NCBI RefSeq assembly: GCF_902832885.1
Contig: NZ_CADFDK010000015.1
Location: forward strand, 62,001 to 126,000
Length of the DNA: 64,000 bases
Origin: Burkholderia seminalis DSM 23518
Lineage (GTDB): Bacteria; Pseudomonadota; Gammaproteobacteria; Burkholderiales; Burkholderiaceae
Direction of reading: 5' to 3'
Shown here: piece by piece, positions 1-9,296 of the stretch
Position numbering within the stretch: the first letter of the stretch is position 1
How the letters are laid out: each line of letters opens with the position of its first letter
Made by a program: the position numbers and the translations under genes
The notes under the pieces: generated by a model
The model's database searches: none
What the model was told of the DNA's origin: nothing
Seen by the model: only the letters and a program-made list of their open reading frames with translations

Positions 1-637
1 CGGTCACGAGGTAGACCGTGCGCGCATGCTGCATGATCGCCTCGGCCACGCGCACCTCGCGCGTGTCGAAGTCGCGCAGCGTGCCGTCGGCCTCGATCGC
101 CGACGTGCCGATGATCGCGTAGTCGACCTTGAACTGCCGGATGAAGTCGATCGCGAGCTCGCCGACGATGCCCTTGTCCCACGGCCGCACGATGCCGCCC
201 GTGATCAGTACCTCGCAGTCGGGATAGCCGCTCATCATCGACGCGACGTTCAGGTTGTTCGTGATCACGTGCAGCCCGTGATGGCGATTCAGCGCGCGGG
301 CGACTTCCTCGGTCGTCGTGCCGAGGTTGATGAACAACGACGCCTGGTCGGGAATGTGCGACGCCGCGAGCGCCGCGATGCGCCGCTTCTCGTCGTGGAA
401 CATCCGCTGGCGCGCGGTGTATGACACGTTCTCCGAACTGGTCGGCAGGCTCGCGCCGCCGTGGTAGCGGCGCAGCAGGTTCAGGTCGGCGAGCCAGTTC
501 ACATCGCGGCGGATCGTCTGCGGCGTCACGGCGAAGTGCGCGGCGAGATCGTCGACGGTCACGAAGCCGTCGCGCTGCACCCATTCGAGCAATTCCTGCT
601 GGCGCGCGTTGAGGGTGAGGCGGGGATCTCGGGTCAT
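1..637 (-). CDS. DeoR/GlpR-family transcriptional regulator (3' end outside window)
   Basis: Reading the minus strand from the ATG at 635-637 gives about 212 residues before the window edge; family members are usually about 255 residues, so the C-terminus is missing. Residues near 20-55 form the DeoR winged helix-turn-helix (VTVDDLAAHF, then TPQTIRRDV, then RRYHGGA). The following sensor domain shows the sugar-phosphate-binding pattern INLGTTTEEVARAL. Such proteins are usually repressors that respond to phosphorylated sugars or glycerol-3-phosphate; the target here is unknown because the downstream neighbours lie outside the window. It is divergent from the gamma-glutamyltransferase gene. Family assignment is firm, the specific role is not. 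Confidence 0.88.
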   Translation of the reverse strand, partial: MTRDPRLTLNARQQELLEWVQRDGFVTVDDLAAHFAVTPQTIRRDVNWLADLNLLRRYHGGASLPTSSENVSYTARQRMFHDEKRRIAALAASHIPDQASLFINLGTTTEEVARALNRHHGLHVITNNLNVASMMSGYPDCEVLITGGIVRPWDKGIVGELAIDFIRQFKVDYAIIGTSAIEADGTLRDFDTREVRVAEAIMQHARTVYLVT

Positions 638-850
638 GGCTCGATGGTCGTGTCGTGAGACGGAGCGGGTATTGTAAGGGCGGCAACGGCATTCGGCCGG
701 CGCGGCGGGCGTCGCGGCGCGTAATTCATGCGGAAATAGCATGGATTCATGTGACAAATGAATTTGTGCGATCGCGCTGATCGCGCTGCAATGGCGGATT
801 GCCTGCGCACGCGGGCGCGCGTTCACTCAGCTTTCGACGAGGTGGCATCG

Positions 851-2491
851 ATGACTGGCTTCAACTGGCACAACCCGTATCCGACGACCCGCATTCCGGT
901 ATTCGCGCGCAACGTCGTGTCGACGTCGCACCCGCTGGCCGCGCAGGCCGGCCTGCGGATGCTGTGGAAGGGCGGCAATGCGGTCGACGCGGCGCTGGCC
1001 GCCGCGGCCGCGATCACCGTCGTCGAACCGGTGTCGTGCGGCCTCGGCGGCGACGCGTTCGCGCTCGTGTGGGACGGCGAGCGGCTGTCCGGGCTGAATG
1101 CGTCGGGCGTCGCGCCGGCCGCATGGAACGTCGACTACTTCCGCAAGCGCCACGGCGAGAACGCGCACGGCTTCGCGAACAAGCCGACGCGCGGCTGGGA
1201 TACCGTGACCGTGCCGGGCGTGATCGCGGGCTGGGAAGCGCTGCACGCGAAATTCGGCTCGCTGCCGTTCGCGGACCTGCTCGAACCGGCGATCGAGATC
1301 GCGGAGCGCGGTTATGCGGTGCCGCCGATCGTCGCGCACAAGTGGGCCGCGGCCGTGCCCGAACTGCAGGGCCTGCCGGGCTTCGCGGACACTTTCATGC
1401 CGCACGGCCGCGCGCCGCACGTCGGCGAACGCGTGTGCCTGCCCGGTCATGCGCAGACGCTGCGCACGCTGGCGAAGGACGGCGCCCGGGCGTTCTACGA
1501 AGGCGCGCTCGCCGAGCGCATCGCCGCGTTCGCGCGCGAAGGCGGCGGCGCGATGACCGAAGCCGACCTGCGTGCGTACCGGCCGGAATGGGTCGAGCCG
1601 ATCGGCAAGCGCTTCGGCCGCCACACGATTCACGAGATCCCGCCGAACGGGCAGGGCATCGCCGCGCTGATCGCGCTCGGGATCGCCGAGCAGGCGGGCG
1701 TGACCGAATGGCCGCTCGATTCGGTCGACTCGCAGCATCTGCAGATCGAGGCGATGAAGCTCGCGTTCGCGGACGTCTATCGTTACGTCGCCGATCCGCG
1801 CGCGATGGACGTCACGCCCGAGCAGATGCTCGACGACGCGTATCTCGCCGAACGCGCGAAGCTGATCGATCCCGCGCGCGCGACGCACTTCGGCGCCGGC
1901 CGGCCGCATTCGGGCGGCACGATCTACCTGTCGGCCGCCGACGAGCGCGGGATGATGGTGAGCTTTATCCAGTCGAACTACATGGGCTTCGGTTCGGGGC
2001 TCGTCGTGCCGGGCACCGGCATCGCGCTGCAGAACCGCGGGCACGGCTTCTCGATGGATCCGGCGTCGCCGAACGTCGTCGCGGGCGGCAAGCGGCCGTT
2101 CCACACGATCATCCCGGCGTTCGTCACGGAGGAAGTCGACGGCCGCACCGAGGCCGTGATGAGCTTCGGCGTGATGGGCGGCGACATGCAGCCGCAAGGC
2201 CATCTGCAGACCGTCGTGCGGATGCTCGGCTACGGGCAGCAGCCGCAGGCCGCGTGCGATGCGCCGCGCTGGAAGGTCAACCGCGACTTCACGCTCGACG
2301 TCGAATCGACGATGAACCGCGCGACCGTCGACGCCCTGGCCGCACGCGGCCATACGATCCAGTCGATCGACGATCCTTACATGGATTTCGGTTCGGGGCA
2401 GTTCATCTGGCGTCTCGACCGCGACGATCGCGAGCGCGGCTACGTGGCGGCGAGCGACAGCCGGCGCGACGGCCTGGCGGCCGGTTTCTGA
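851..2491 (+). CDS. ggt: gamma-glutamyltransferase family protein (YwrD-like)
   Basis: A 546-residue Ntn-hydrolase of the gamma-glutamyltransferase family, expected to cleave the gamma-glutamyl bond of glutathione or related gamma-glutamyl compounds. The family's N-terminal signature is visible (AGLRMLWKGGNAVDAALAAA, then EPVSCGLGGDAF). The autoprocessing site is the GGT|IYL stretch, which makes Thr357 the likely nucleophile; SNYMGFGSG and GHGFSMDP follow in the small subunit. I chose the ATG at 851 over the ATG at 758 because GAGGTGG lies 7 bases upstream and homology starts there. No signal peptide is apparent from this start, unlike classical periplasmic GGT, so a cytoplasmic YwrD-type enzyme is more likely. 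A strong hairpin follows the stop. Confidence 0.9.
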   Translation: MTGFNWHNPYPTTRIPVFARNVVSTSHPLAAQAGLRMLWKGGNAVDAALAAAAAITVVEPVSCGLGGDAFALVWDGERLSGLNASGVAPAAWNVDYFRKRHGENAHGFANKPTRGWDTVTVPGVIAGWEALHAKFGSLPFADLLEPAIEIAERGYAVPPIVAHKWAAAVPELQGLPGFADTFMPHGRAPHVGERVCLPGHAQTLRTLAKDGARAFYEGALAERIAAFAREGGGAMTEADLRAYRPEWVEPIGKRFGRHTIHEIPPNGQGIAALIALGIAEQAGVTEWPLDSVDSQHLQIEAMKLAFADVYRYVADPRAMDVTPEQMLDDAYLAERAKLIDPARATHFGAGRPHSGGTIYLSAADERGMMVSFIQSNYMGFGSGLVVPGTGIALQNRGHGFSMDPASPNVVAGGKRPFHTIIPAFVTEEVDGRTEAVMSFGVMGGDMQPQGHLQTVVRMLGYGQQPQAACDAPRWKVNRDFTLDVESTMNRATVDALAARGHTIQSIDDPYMDFGSGQFIWRLDRDDRERGYVAASDSRRDGLAAGF

Positions 2492-2518
2492 CGGATCGCC
2501 GCCGTTTTGCGTGCTCGA

Positions 2519-2548
2519 CGGGCGGCCGAACGGCCGCCCGTTTCGTTT
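2519..2548 (+). terminator. intrinsic terminator after gamma-glutamyltransferase
   Basis: A perfect GC-rich inverted repeat (arms 2519-2528 and 2531-2540, CGGGCGGCCG) is followed by TTTCGTTT. It sits 28 bases after the stop codon at 2491. Confidence 0.75.
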
Positions 2549-2805
2549 GGCGCGGCCCCGTACCGTCGACCGGGCGCAAGCGGTTTGAAGGACTCATCTA
2601 ACGAACGGCAACGGACGTCGCGGAACTGCGCCTGTCGGGTATGGTCAGTGCTCTGGAGCACGAACCGCAAAGTCCGGCTAAGATGCCAGCATGGTTCGGC
2701 CGGACCAATTCACTATAAACGACGTAAAACGCCGCCTGCGGGAAGGCGGGCGCCTGTGCCGAAGGCATGGGCCGGCCCCCGCGCGACGACTGGGAGCGCA
2801 CCACC
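2549..2805. other. intergenic region upstream of the di-iron protein gene
   Basis: I see no coding sequence here. A CTATAAA stretch near 2713 could be a -10 element for the downstream gene, and GTGCTC/GAGCAC at about 2648-2661 is a short inverted repeat. Neither is strong on its own. Confidence 0.35.
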
Positions 2806-3633
2806 ATGGACACGAAAACGACGCATGTCATGCCGTGGCGTATCGAGGACATCGACCTGAACCGGATCGATCGTCAGCGTGCCGCCGCGAACGAGGATCT
2901 GCTGCTGCTGCTGTGCGCGTCGTCGTTCATCGAAAGCGGCTCGGATCTCTACACGAGCAATCTGAGCACCTTCTTCAATGACGATCCGGAAGTCTCCGCA
3001 TGGCTCAACAATGCATGGGAGCACGAAGAATTGCAGCACGGCCGCGCGCTGAAGGCGTACATCGCGCACGTGTGGCCCGAGTTCGACTGGGATACCGCGT
3101 TCGCGAATTTCTTCGCCGAGTATTCGAAGACCTGCTCGGTCGAGGCGTTCGAGAAGACCCGCGCGCTCGAGATGGTCGCGCGCTGCGTCGTCGAGACGGG
3201 TACCGCCACGCTTTATCGCGCGATCAACGAGTGCTCGGACGAGCCGGTGCTGAAGGAAATCACCGACAACATCCGCACCGACGAAGTGCGTCACTACAAG
3301 CACTTCTTCAAGTTCTTCAAGAAGTACAACCAGGTCGAGGGCAACGGCCGGCTCGCCGTGCTCGGCGCGCTGGCGCGCCGCGTGATGGAAATCAAGAACG
3401 AGGATTCCGAGATCGCGCTGCGCCATGTGTTCGCGATCCGCTATCCCGATCGCGTCGGCGACAATCAGTACAACCGCGAGCGTGCCGCGCGCATCAATTC
3501 GCTCGTGCGTCGCAACCTGTCGGCCGACATGTGCGTGAAGATGCTGCTCAAGCCGCTCGACCTGCCCGCGAAGATCCAGCCGGGCGTCCACTATCCGCTC
3601 ACGAAGATCACGCGGCACGTTTTCCTGCGCTGA
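2806..3633 (+). CDS. ferritin-like di-iron protein of unknown function
   Basis: A 275-residue all-helical protein with the carboxylate/histidine pattern of the ferritin-like superfamily: an early Glu (SSFIESGSD), an EHEELQHG motif (ExxH type), a later helix (CVVETGTAT), and DEVRHYKHFFKFF (ExxRH type). These are the ligands expected for a non-haem di-iron centre, so oxygen activation or iron handling is plausible, but the substrate cannot be read from sequence. The start at 2806 (MDTKTTHVM) follows GGGAG at an acceptable distance; an upstream in-frame ATG at 2767 lies in proline/arginine-rich sequence and is less likely. No partner reductase is adjacent. The split-barrel flavoprotein-like gene 70 bases downstream may be cotranscribed. 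Confidence 0.75.
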   Translation: MDTKTTHVMPWRIEDIDLNRIDRQRAAANEDLLLLLCASSFIESGSDLYTSNLSTFFNDDPEVSAWLNNAWEHEELQHGRALKAYIAHVWPEFDWDTAFANFFAEYSKTCSVEAFEKTRALEMVARCVVETGTATLYRAINECSDEPVLKEITDNIRTDEVRHYKHFFKFFKKYNQVEGNGRLAVLGALARRVMEIKNEDSEIALRHVFAIRYPDRVGDNQYNRERAARINSLVRRNLSADMCVKMLLKPLDLPAKIQPGVHYPLTKITRHVFLR

Positions 3634-3703
3634 TCGACGCGGTACGGCCCGTCGCGCGTACGCTGGCGCCTCCTCGTCCGATCCGCTCCAGGGCCACGCC
3701 ATC

Positions 3704-4210
3704 ATGACCGATACCCCTCGCCACGCACTCGAACAATGGACGTTCGATGCGTGGCCGTCCGCCATCGTGGCGCTGTTCGACGGCACCGCGCTCGAGCGTC
3801 ATGCCGACCTCGCCGCGTCGCTGATCGTCGCGACCGACGACGGCCAGTTGCGCACGACGCTGCTCGGCGTCGGCGAGATCTATGCGCACGATGCGCGCAC
3901 GCTGCTGATCGCGCTTTGGCCGCAGTCGCGGGCCGCGCGCGCGATCGCGCAGCGGCGCACGGCCGCGTTGACGCTCGTCGCGGACGGAGCGTTCTTTCAG
4001 GCGCAATTGAAGATGACGCCGCTCGAAGGAGACTTCGGCGGCCTCGCCGGATTCGCCGCGACGATCGCGCGGGGCGAGGCGCAGCGGGTCGGCTATGCGC
4101 GACTCGCGACGGGTGTCACGTTCACGCTGGAAGGGGAGCGCGCCGCGGTGCTCGCACGCTGGCAACGCCAGGTCGAGCACCTGCGGCGCGCAGCCGCGCG
4201 GCTTCAGTGA
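3704..4210 (+). CDS. pyridoxamine 5'-phosphate oxidase-like split-barrel protein
   Basis: A 168-residue protein resembling the PNPOx-like FMN-binding split-barrel family. It shows the alternating strands expected of the fold ([32 protein letters not shown]) and the characteristic [22 protein letters not shown] segment. It may bind flavin or F420-like cofactor or only retain the fold; no catalytic signature proves activity. It lies 70 bases downstream of the di-iron protein in the same direction, which hints at a small redox operon. Its stop codon overlaps the end of the convergent rhlE gene by 7 bases (4204-4210). Confidence 0.65.
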   Translation: MTDTPRHALEQWTFDAWPSAIVALFDGTALERHADLAASLIVATDDGQLRTTLLGVGEIYAHDARTLLIALWPQSRAARAIAQRRTAALTLVADGAFFQAQLKMTPLEGDFGGLAGFAATIARGEAQRVGYARLATGVTFTLEGERAAVLARWQRQVEHLRRAAARLQ

Positions 4211-5655
4211 CCGCGCTGGCCGCTGCGCGACGAACGATTGCGGTTCGGGTGCGCGGCGTTGCCATTCGCCGGGCGGGCGCTGTTGCCGCCGCCCGCCGGA
4301 CGTCCGCCGGTACCGCCGGCGGCGCCTTGCGTGCGCGGCTTCGCGGCCTTCTGCTGCGAGGCTTTCGGTTGCGCGTTGCCGTCGCGTTTCGCGGCCGGCT
4401 GGCCTGAGCCGCCCGCCCGCGGCTGGCGATTGCCGCCGCCACCGCCGCCGCCATTACCACCACCGCGCGGCTGTTGCCCGCGACGCTGCTGGATCGGCTC
4501 CGGCTTCGCGTTCGGATCGGGTTCGAAGCCCGCGATCACTTCCTGCGGAATCTCGCGCTTGATCAGCCGCTCGATGTCGCGCAGCAACTGCTTCTCGTCG
4601 ACGCACACGAGCGACACCGCTTCGCCGGTCGCGCCCGCGCGGCCCGTGCGGCCGATCCGGTGCACGTAATCCTCGGGCACGTTCGGCAGGTCGAAGTTGA
4701 CGACGTGCGGCAACTGGTCGATGTCGATCCCGCGCGCGGCGATATCGGTCGCGACGAGCACCTGCAGCGTGCTGTTCTTGAACTCGGCCAGCGCGCGCGT
4801 GCGGGCCGACTGGCTCTTGTTGCCGTGGATCGCCATCGCGCTGATGCCGTCCTTCGTCAACTGCTCGGCGAGCCGGTTCGCGCCGTGCTTGGTGCGCGTG
4901 AACACGAGTACCTGGAACCAGTTGTGTTCGCGGATCAGGTGCGTGAGCAGCTCGCGCTTGCGATCGCGGTCGACCGGGTGGATCTTCTGCGCGACGCTTT
5001 CGGCCGTCGTGTTGCGGCGTGCGACCTCGATCAGCGCGGGCGAATCGAGCAGGTTGTCCGCGAGTGCCTTGATTTCGTCGGAGAAGGTGGCGGAGAACAG
5101 CAGGTTCTGGCGCTCCGGCGGCAGCTTCGCGAGCACGCGCTTGATGTCGTGGATGAAGCCCATGTCGAGCATCCGGTCGGCTTCGTCGAGCACGAGGATG
5201 TCGAGATCCGACAGGTCGATGGTCTTCTGCTGCATGTGGTCGAGCAGGCGGCCCGGCGTCGCGACGACGATGTCGACGCCGCGCTTGAGCGCATCGATCT
5301 GCGGATTGATGCTGACGCCGCCGAACATCACGGTCGAGCGCAGCTTCAGGTACTTGCTGTACGCACGGACGCTTTCCTCGACCTGCGCGGCGAGTTCGCG
5401 TGTCGGCGTGAGGATCAGCGCGCGCACCGCGCGCTTCGCCCCGCGATTGTCGGCGTAGAACGTATGCAGGCGTTGCAGGATCGGCAGCGTGAAGCCGGCG
5501 GTCTTGCCGGTGCCCGTTTGCGCGCCGGCGAGCAGGTCGCCGCCGCCGAGGACGGCAGGGATCGCCTGCTGCTGGATCGGGGTCGGCGATGTGTAGCCGA
5601 GCTCGTTGACCGCCTTGACCAGCGGTTCGGCCAAGCCGAGAGATTCGAAAGACAT
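4204..5655 (-). CDS. rhlE: DEAD-box ATP-dependent RNA helicase RhlE
   Basis: A 483-residue RNA helicase that unwinds structured RNA during ribosome assembly and RNA turnover. All core motifs are visible in order: Q-motif ([11 protein letters not shown]), Walker A ([10 protein letters not shown]), [23 protein letters not shown], and [10 protein letters not shown]. The last 100 residues are low-complexity, rich in Gly, Arg, Gln and Ala ([20 protein letters not shown] and beyond), as is common for RhlE tails that bind RNA. I prefer the ATG at 5655 over the in-frame GTG at 5664: AAGAG sits 8 bases before it and homology begins MSFESLGL. The gene is convergent with the split-barrel gene. Confidence 0.95.
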   Translation of the reverse strand: MSFESLGLAEPLVKAVNELGYTSPTPIQQQAIPAVLGGGDLLAGAQTGTGKTAGFTLPILQRLHTFYADNRGAKRAVRALILTPTRELAAQVEESVRAYSKYLKLRSTVMFGGVSINPQIDALKRGVDIVVATPGRLLDHMQQKTIDLSDLDILVLDEADRMLDMGFIHDIKRVLAKLPPERQNLLFSATFSDEIKALADNLLDSPALIEVARRNTTAESVAQKIHPVDRDRKRELLTHLIREHNWFQVLVFTRTKHGANRLAEQLTKDGISAMAIHGNKSQSARTRALAEFKNSTLQVLVATDIAARGIDIDQLPHVVNFDLPNVPEDYVHRIGRTGRAGATGEAVSLVCVDEKQLLRDIERLIKREIPQEVIAGFEPDPNAKPEPIQQRRGQQPRGGGNGGGGGGGNRQPRAGGSGQPAAKRDGNAQPKASQQKAAKPRTQGAAGGTGGRPAGGGNSARPANGNAAHPNRNRSSRSGQRGH

Positions 5656-5719
5656 AGATACCACTCTTGAGTTTTATGATCGGCGACACCTCGCGCGGCC
5701 CGCGCGGGGACTGGCGTCG

Positions 5720-5764
5720 CAAAAAGCAAAGGGGCGCGGCTGCGGTTTCCCGCAGCCGCGCCCC
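5720..5764 (-). terminator. intrinsic terminator after the cytochrome c genes
   Basis: A 15-bp perfect inverted repeat (arms 5731-5745 and 5750-5764, GGGGCGCGGCTGCGG) has a 4-base loop. On the minus strand it is followed by TTTGCTTTTTG, so it ends the transcript of the two cytochrome genes just upstream of rhlE. Confidence 0.85.
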
Positions 5765-5782
5765 GTTTGCGTCACGCGTTAT

Positions 5783-7081
5783 TTAGTCAAGCGGCGCGGA
5801 ACGCAGGTCACTCACCTGTTGCGGCGAGATCGGCGTACCGTTGTTGCCCCACGACATCCGGATGTACGTTACTACAGCTGCGACTTCCTGGTTCGACAGC
5901 GACTGCGCGAACGGCGGCATGCCGTACGGACGCGGGTTCTTGAACGTGCTCGGCGGATAGCCGCCATTCAGCACCATGCGGATCGGGTTGACCGCCGATT
6001 CCATCATGATCGAGTGGTTGCCCGCGAGCGGCGGATAAGCAGGCGGCTTGCCCGCGCCGGTTTCGGCGTGGCAGGTCGCGCAGTTGTCTGCGTAGATCTT
6101 CTTGCCCTGGTCGAACAGCGCGTTGCCGAATTGCTTCGACGGCTCGTACTGCATGTTCTTCGGCGCTTCAGCCTTCTGCGGGATCGACTTCAGGTACGTC
6201 GACATCGCGCGCGTATCTTCGTCGGTCATGTACTGCAGGCTGTTGTGGACCACGTCCGCCATCGGGCCGAACACCGCGCCCTTCTGCGACACGCCGGCCT
6301 GCAGCAGGTCGGACAGCTCCTGCACGTGCCAGTCGCCGAGGCCGAGTTCCTTGTCGTTCGTCAGCGACGGCGCATACCAGTTCTGCAGCGGGATCAGGCC
6401 GCCGGCGAACGCCGACGAACTCACCGGGCCGCCCATCATGTTGATCGAGGTGTGGCACATCGAGCAGTGGCCGAGGCCTTCGACGAGGTACGCGCCGCGG
6501 TTCCATTCGACCGACTTCGTCGGATCCGGCTTGTATTCGCCTTCCTTGAAGAACAGCGTGCGCCAGCCGATCAGCAGGTTGCGGTTGTTGAACGGGAACT
6601 TCAGTTCGTGCGGACGGCTCGGCACCGACACCGGCGCGACCGAGCGCAGGTACGCGTAGATCGCGTCCGAATCCGCGCGCGTGACCTTCGTGTAGCTCGC
6701 GAACGGGAAGCCCGGGTAGAGCAGGCTGCCGTCCTTCGAGCGACCCGTGTGCATCGCGCGGTAGAAGTCGTCCGACGTCCACTTGCCGATACCGTTCTGG
6801 TCGTCCGGCGTGATGTTCGGCGTGTACATCGTGCCGAACGGCGTCGCCATCGGCAGGCCGCCCGCGAACGACTTGCCGCCGCGCACGGTGTGGCACGCGA
6901 TACAGTCGCCGACGCGCGCGAGGTATTCGCCCTTCTTGATCAGCGCGGCCTGGTCGGCCGGCGTGGCCGCGACGGCGGAAGCGCCGTGCAGCGTGTCGTT
7001 GCCCGGCCACAGGACCGGCACGAGGGCGGCGGCCGCGACGATCGCGGCGGCCGAGAGTGCAAACAGGGACTTGCGTTTCAT
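5783..7081 (-). CDS. periplasmic tri-haem cytochrome c (dehydrogenase-subunit type)
   Basis: A 432-residue exported protein with three CXXCH haem-binding motifs (CIACH near residue 60, CSMCH near 208, CATCH near 335). An N-terminal hydrophobic signal (LFALSAAAIVAAAALVPVLW) sends it to the periplasm. This size and spacing match the cytochrome subunits that take electrons from membrane alcohol, aldehyde or GMC-type dehydrogenases, but no dehydrogenase gene is next to it. The di-haem cytochrome gene 19 bases upstream is in the same direction, so the two are probably cotranscribed and pass electrons in series to a terminal oxidase. Confidence 0.88.
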   Translation of the reverse strand: MKRKSLFALSAAAIVAAAALVPVLWPGNDTLHGASAVAATPADQAALIKKGEYLARVGDCIACHTVRGGKSFAGGLPMATPFGTMYTPNITPDDQNGIGKWTSDDFYRAMHTGRSKDGSLLYPGFPFASYTKVTRADSDAIYAYLRSVAPVSVPSRPHELKFPFNNRNLLIGWRTLFFKEGEYKPDPTKSVEWNRGAYLVEGLGHCSMCHTSINMMGGPVSSSAFAGGLIPLQNWYAPSLTNDKELGLGDWHVQELSDLLQAGVSQKGAVFGPMADVVHNSLQYMTDEDTRAMSTYLKSIPQKAEAPKNMQYEPSKQFGNALFDQGKKIYADNCATCHAETGAGKPPAYPPLAGNHSIMMESAVNPIRMVLNGGYPPSTFKNPRPYGMPPFAQSLSNQEVAAVVTYIRMSWGNNGTPISPQQVSDLRSAPLD

Positions 7082-7100
7082 TGTGTCTGTCTCCCTTGCC

Positions 7101-7865
7101 TTATTGCGGTTCGCTGCCGCAGGCGAGCGGAGTCTTCATCGAACGCGCCGGGGCCGGCACGGGGTTGGCGGGCGCCGGTTGCGCGGCGAGCCATGCGGTC
7201 ACGGCCGTCACGTCTTCGTCGGAAAGCTTCGACGCGATGTCGTGCATGCAATCCGGCGCCTTCGCGTGACGGTTGCCCGAGCGCCAGGCGCCGAGCTGCG
7301 CGCTCAGGTAATCGGCGTGCAGGCCGACGAGGCCCGGGATCGCCGGCTGCATGCCGGTCAGCCCTGCGCCGTGGCAGGCCACGCAGGCCGGCAGCTTGCG
7401 GGACGGATCGCCCTGCGTGACGAGCTGCTTGCCGCGTGCGAGCGTCGCAGCCGGCAGCGTCGGCTTCGCCGGCGTCGGATACGGCGGACGTTCGGCCGAG
7501 AAGTGCTCGGCGATTTCGCGCAGGTAGTCGTCGTTCAGGTACGTCAGCAGGTAGTTCATCGGCGGGTACTTGCGCCGGCCGTCACGGAAGTTGACGAGCT
7601 GGTTGTACAGGTACTCGGCCGGCTTGCCGGCAAGACGCGGGAAATAGTCGTTGTCGGTGCCCTGGCCGTGGACGCCGTGGCATGCAGTACAGCCGCGCAC
7701 ACGCTCGGCCATGGTATCGGGTGCCTTGAGCGGCGCCTGCTGGGCGTGCGCTTGCTCCGTGGGCTTGGTCTGCGCTTGGGCAGCGCTCATAAGGCCCGCG
7801 CCGCCGATCATCAGAACGGCGAGCAGCGGACGGAAGAGGCGTCTTGAAGACACACGAGACTCCAT
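7101..7865 (-). CDS. di-haem cytochrome c (cytochrome c4-like)
   Basis: A 254-residue protein with a signal peptide (LFRPLLAVLMIGGAGLMSAAQAQ) and two haem motifs (CTACH and CVACH) about 95 residues apart, the two-domain layout of cytochrome c4 and related electron carriers. Domain ends carry the usual distal Met candidates (PPMNYLL, and KAPDCMHDI in the second domain). It is the first gene of the two-cytochrome unit and probably relays electrons between the tri-haem protein and an oxidase or bc1 complex. Confidence 0.85.
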   Translation of the reverse strand: MESRVSSRRLFRPLLAVLMIGGAGLMSAAQAQTKPTEQAHAQQAPLKAPDTMAERVRGCTACHGVHGQGTDNDYFPRLAGKPAEYLYNQLVNFRDGRRKYPPMNYLLTYLNDDYLREIAEHFSAERPPYPTPAKPTLPAATLARGKQLVTQGDPSRKLPACVACHGAGLTGMQPAIPGLVGLHADYLSAQLGAWRSGNRHAKAPDCMHDIASKLSDEDVTAVTAWLAAQPAPANPVPAPARSMKTPLACGSEPQ

Positions 7866-8240
7866 GATTATTCGTCGGGGACCTTGTCCGGGCTACGATC
7901 GGCTCGGCGCATGGACGGCAGGACAGCCGGGCTGCTGCGACGCGGCATTCTATCATCGATGGGTAATGACGGCTATTTGGCAAAAGGACATCGGTTCCTG
8001 TCTGTTTGCGACTTGCGACAATTTGACGCGTATTGCGACGCCGCTGTGTGAACCGGCGTGCGTTTTCCCCATCGAAGACCGTACACTCGCGGGTCGCGCG
8101 GCGCCGCCTCCGCCGCTGGTCCAGTCATTTCTCCCGTTTCCGGATTCATCAATGACGTTTTCTACCGTGCCGTTGCCTTCCTCACGCCGTCCGTCCCGTT
8201 GCCGCCTCGCCGGCCCGTCGCTTTCGGGAGGGTGCGCGCG
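7866..8240. promoter_or_regulatory. divergent promoter region between cytochrome c and copD-like genes
   Basis: This 375-base stretch has no convincing coding sequence. It must carry the outward promoters of the cytochrome pair (minus strand) and the CopD-like gene (plus strand). It contains three copies of the heptamer TTGCGAC (listed separately). Confidence 0.5.
8006..8039 (+). repeat. three TTGCGAC direct repeats in a divergent promoter region
   Basis: TTGCGAC occurs at 8006-8012, 8013-8019 (directly abutting) and 8033-8039, with a related TTGACGC at 8023. Reiterated heptamers between divergent genes are a possible regulator-binding array, but no known operator was recognised. Confidence 0.35.
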
Positions 8241-9173
8241 ATGAAGTTCGACAGCTTGTGGATCGGTCAGGTCGCGCTCGCGGCGCTGATGGACGCCGCG
8301 TTCGCGATGGCGGTCGGCTCGGCGCTGCTCAAGGCGTGGCTCGGCAAGGACGGCGCACGGCCGGTCATCTCGCCGTCGCATCCGGCGTGGCTGCGCGCGC
8401 AACATTCGCTGGTCGCGGCGGCGCTGGCGCTGGTGCTCGCGGATCTCGGCTGGCTCGTCTACGAGGCCGCGACGATGAGCGGCGCGGGGCTCGGCGGCGC
8501 GTTCGCCGCGATCCCGGTCATGCTGATGCAGACGCATACGGGCTTTGCGTGGAGCGTCGCGTTCGCCGGCGCCCTGGTGCTCGCGATCGTCGCGCTCGCG
8601 AAGCCGGACGGCCCCGTCGCACACGCGGTGCTGTGGTTCGCGGTGATCGTGATCGCGGCCGGCAAGGCTTCCCTCGGCCATGCGGCCGATACGGGCGCAC
8701 TGTCCGCGGCGGTCGGCGTACAGACGCTGCACCTGCTCGCGACGGCGGTGTGGGGCGGCCTCGTGCTCGCGGGCGGGCTCGCGGTGCTGCCGGCACTCGG
8801 CTCGTCGGTCGCGCGCGGCGCGCTGATCCGCATCGGCCAGCACCTGTCGCGCACGTCGATCGCCGCGGTCGTGTTCGTGCTCGGCACGGGCGCGCTCAAC
8901 GCGATCCGCGGGCTCGGCGGCTCGCTCGCGCCGCTCGACGGCAGCACGTGGGGGCGCGTGCTGTTGCTGAAGCTGCTGCTCGTCGCGCTCGCGCTCGTGC
9001 TCGGCGGCCTGAACCGCTTCTCGGCGCTGCCGCGCCTGCGCCGCACCGCGTCGACCGAGGACGCGCACACGTTCCGCAATATCCTGCATCTCGAAGGGAT
9101 GACGATGATCGGCGTGTTCGTCGCGGCAGCCGTGCTGTCGTTCAGCGTGCCGGGCTTCGCGGCGCTCGGCTGA
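8241..9173 (+). CDS. CopD family copper-resistance membrane protein
   Basis: A 310-residue polytopic inner-membrane protein with about eight hydrophobic segments. It resembles the CopD/PcoD family thought to move copper across the inner membrane. Conserved His-containing helices are seen (GKASLGHAADTG, LHLLATAVWGGLVLAGGL, HLEGMTMIGVFVAAAVL). The start at 8241 is supported by GGGAGGG about 8 bases upstream; an in-frame upstream extension to 8058 is Arg/Pro-rich and lacks homology. No copC or other copper gene is adjacent, so the copper role is inferred from family only. Confidence 0.82.
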   Translation: MKFDSLWIGQVALAALMDAAFAMAVGSALLKAWLGKDGARPVISPSHPAWLRAQHSLVAAALALVLADLGWLVYEAATMSGAGLGGAFAAIPVMLMQTHTGFAWSVAFAGALVLAIVALAKPDGPVAHAVLWFAVIVIAAGKASLGHAADTGALSAAVGVQTLHLLATAVWGGLVLAGGLAVLPALGSSVARGALIRIGQHLSRTSIAAVVFVLGTGALNAIRGLGGSLAPLDGSTWGRVLLLKLLLVALALVLGGLNRFSALPRLRRTASTEDAHTFRNILHLEGMTMIGVFVAAAVLSFSVPGFAALG

Positions 9174-9216
9174 CGGCCCGTTGCGCGCGGCGCCACGCAA
9201 CGGTGCCGCGCATGCA

Positions 9217-9245
9217 GGCACGGCCGCCTGTCGGGCGGCCGTGCC
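9217..9245. terminator. hairpin between convergent copD-like and dgoD genes
   Basis: A 12-bp perfect inverted repeat (arms 9217-9228 and 9234-9245, GGCACGGCCGCC) lies between two converging genes. There is no T-run, so its terminator role is uncertain. Confidence 0.45.
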
Positions 9246-9296
9246 GACATCGGGGCGTACCGCGCGGGCCTCGGCCGCGCGCGATGGGCGTCGCGC

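Noticed and set aside
9217-9245. Small regulatory RNA at the copD/dgoD junction
   Set aside because: Only a hairpin is visible; there is no promoter or T-run to support an RNA.
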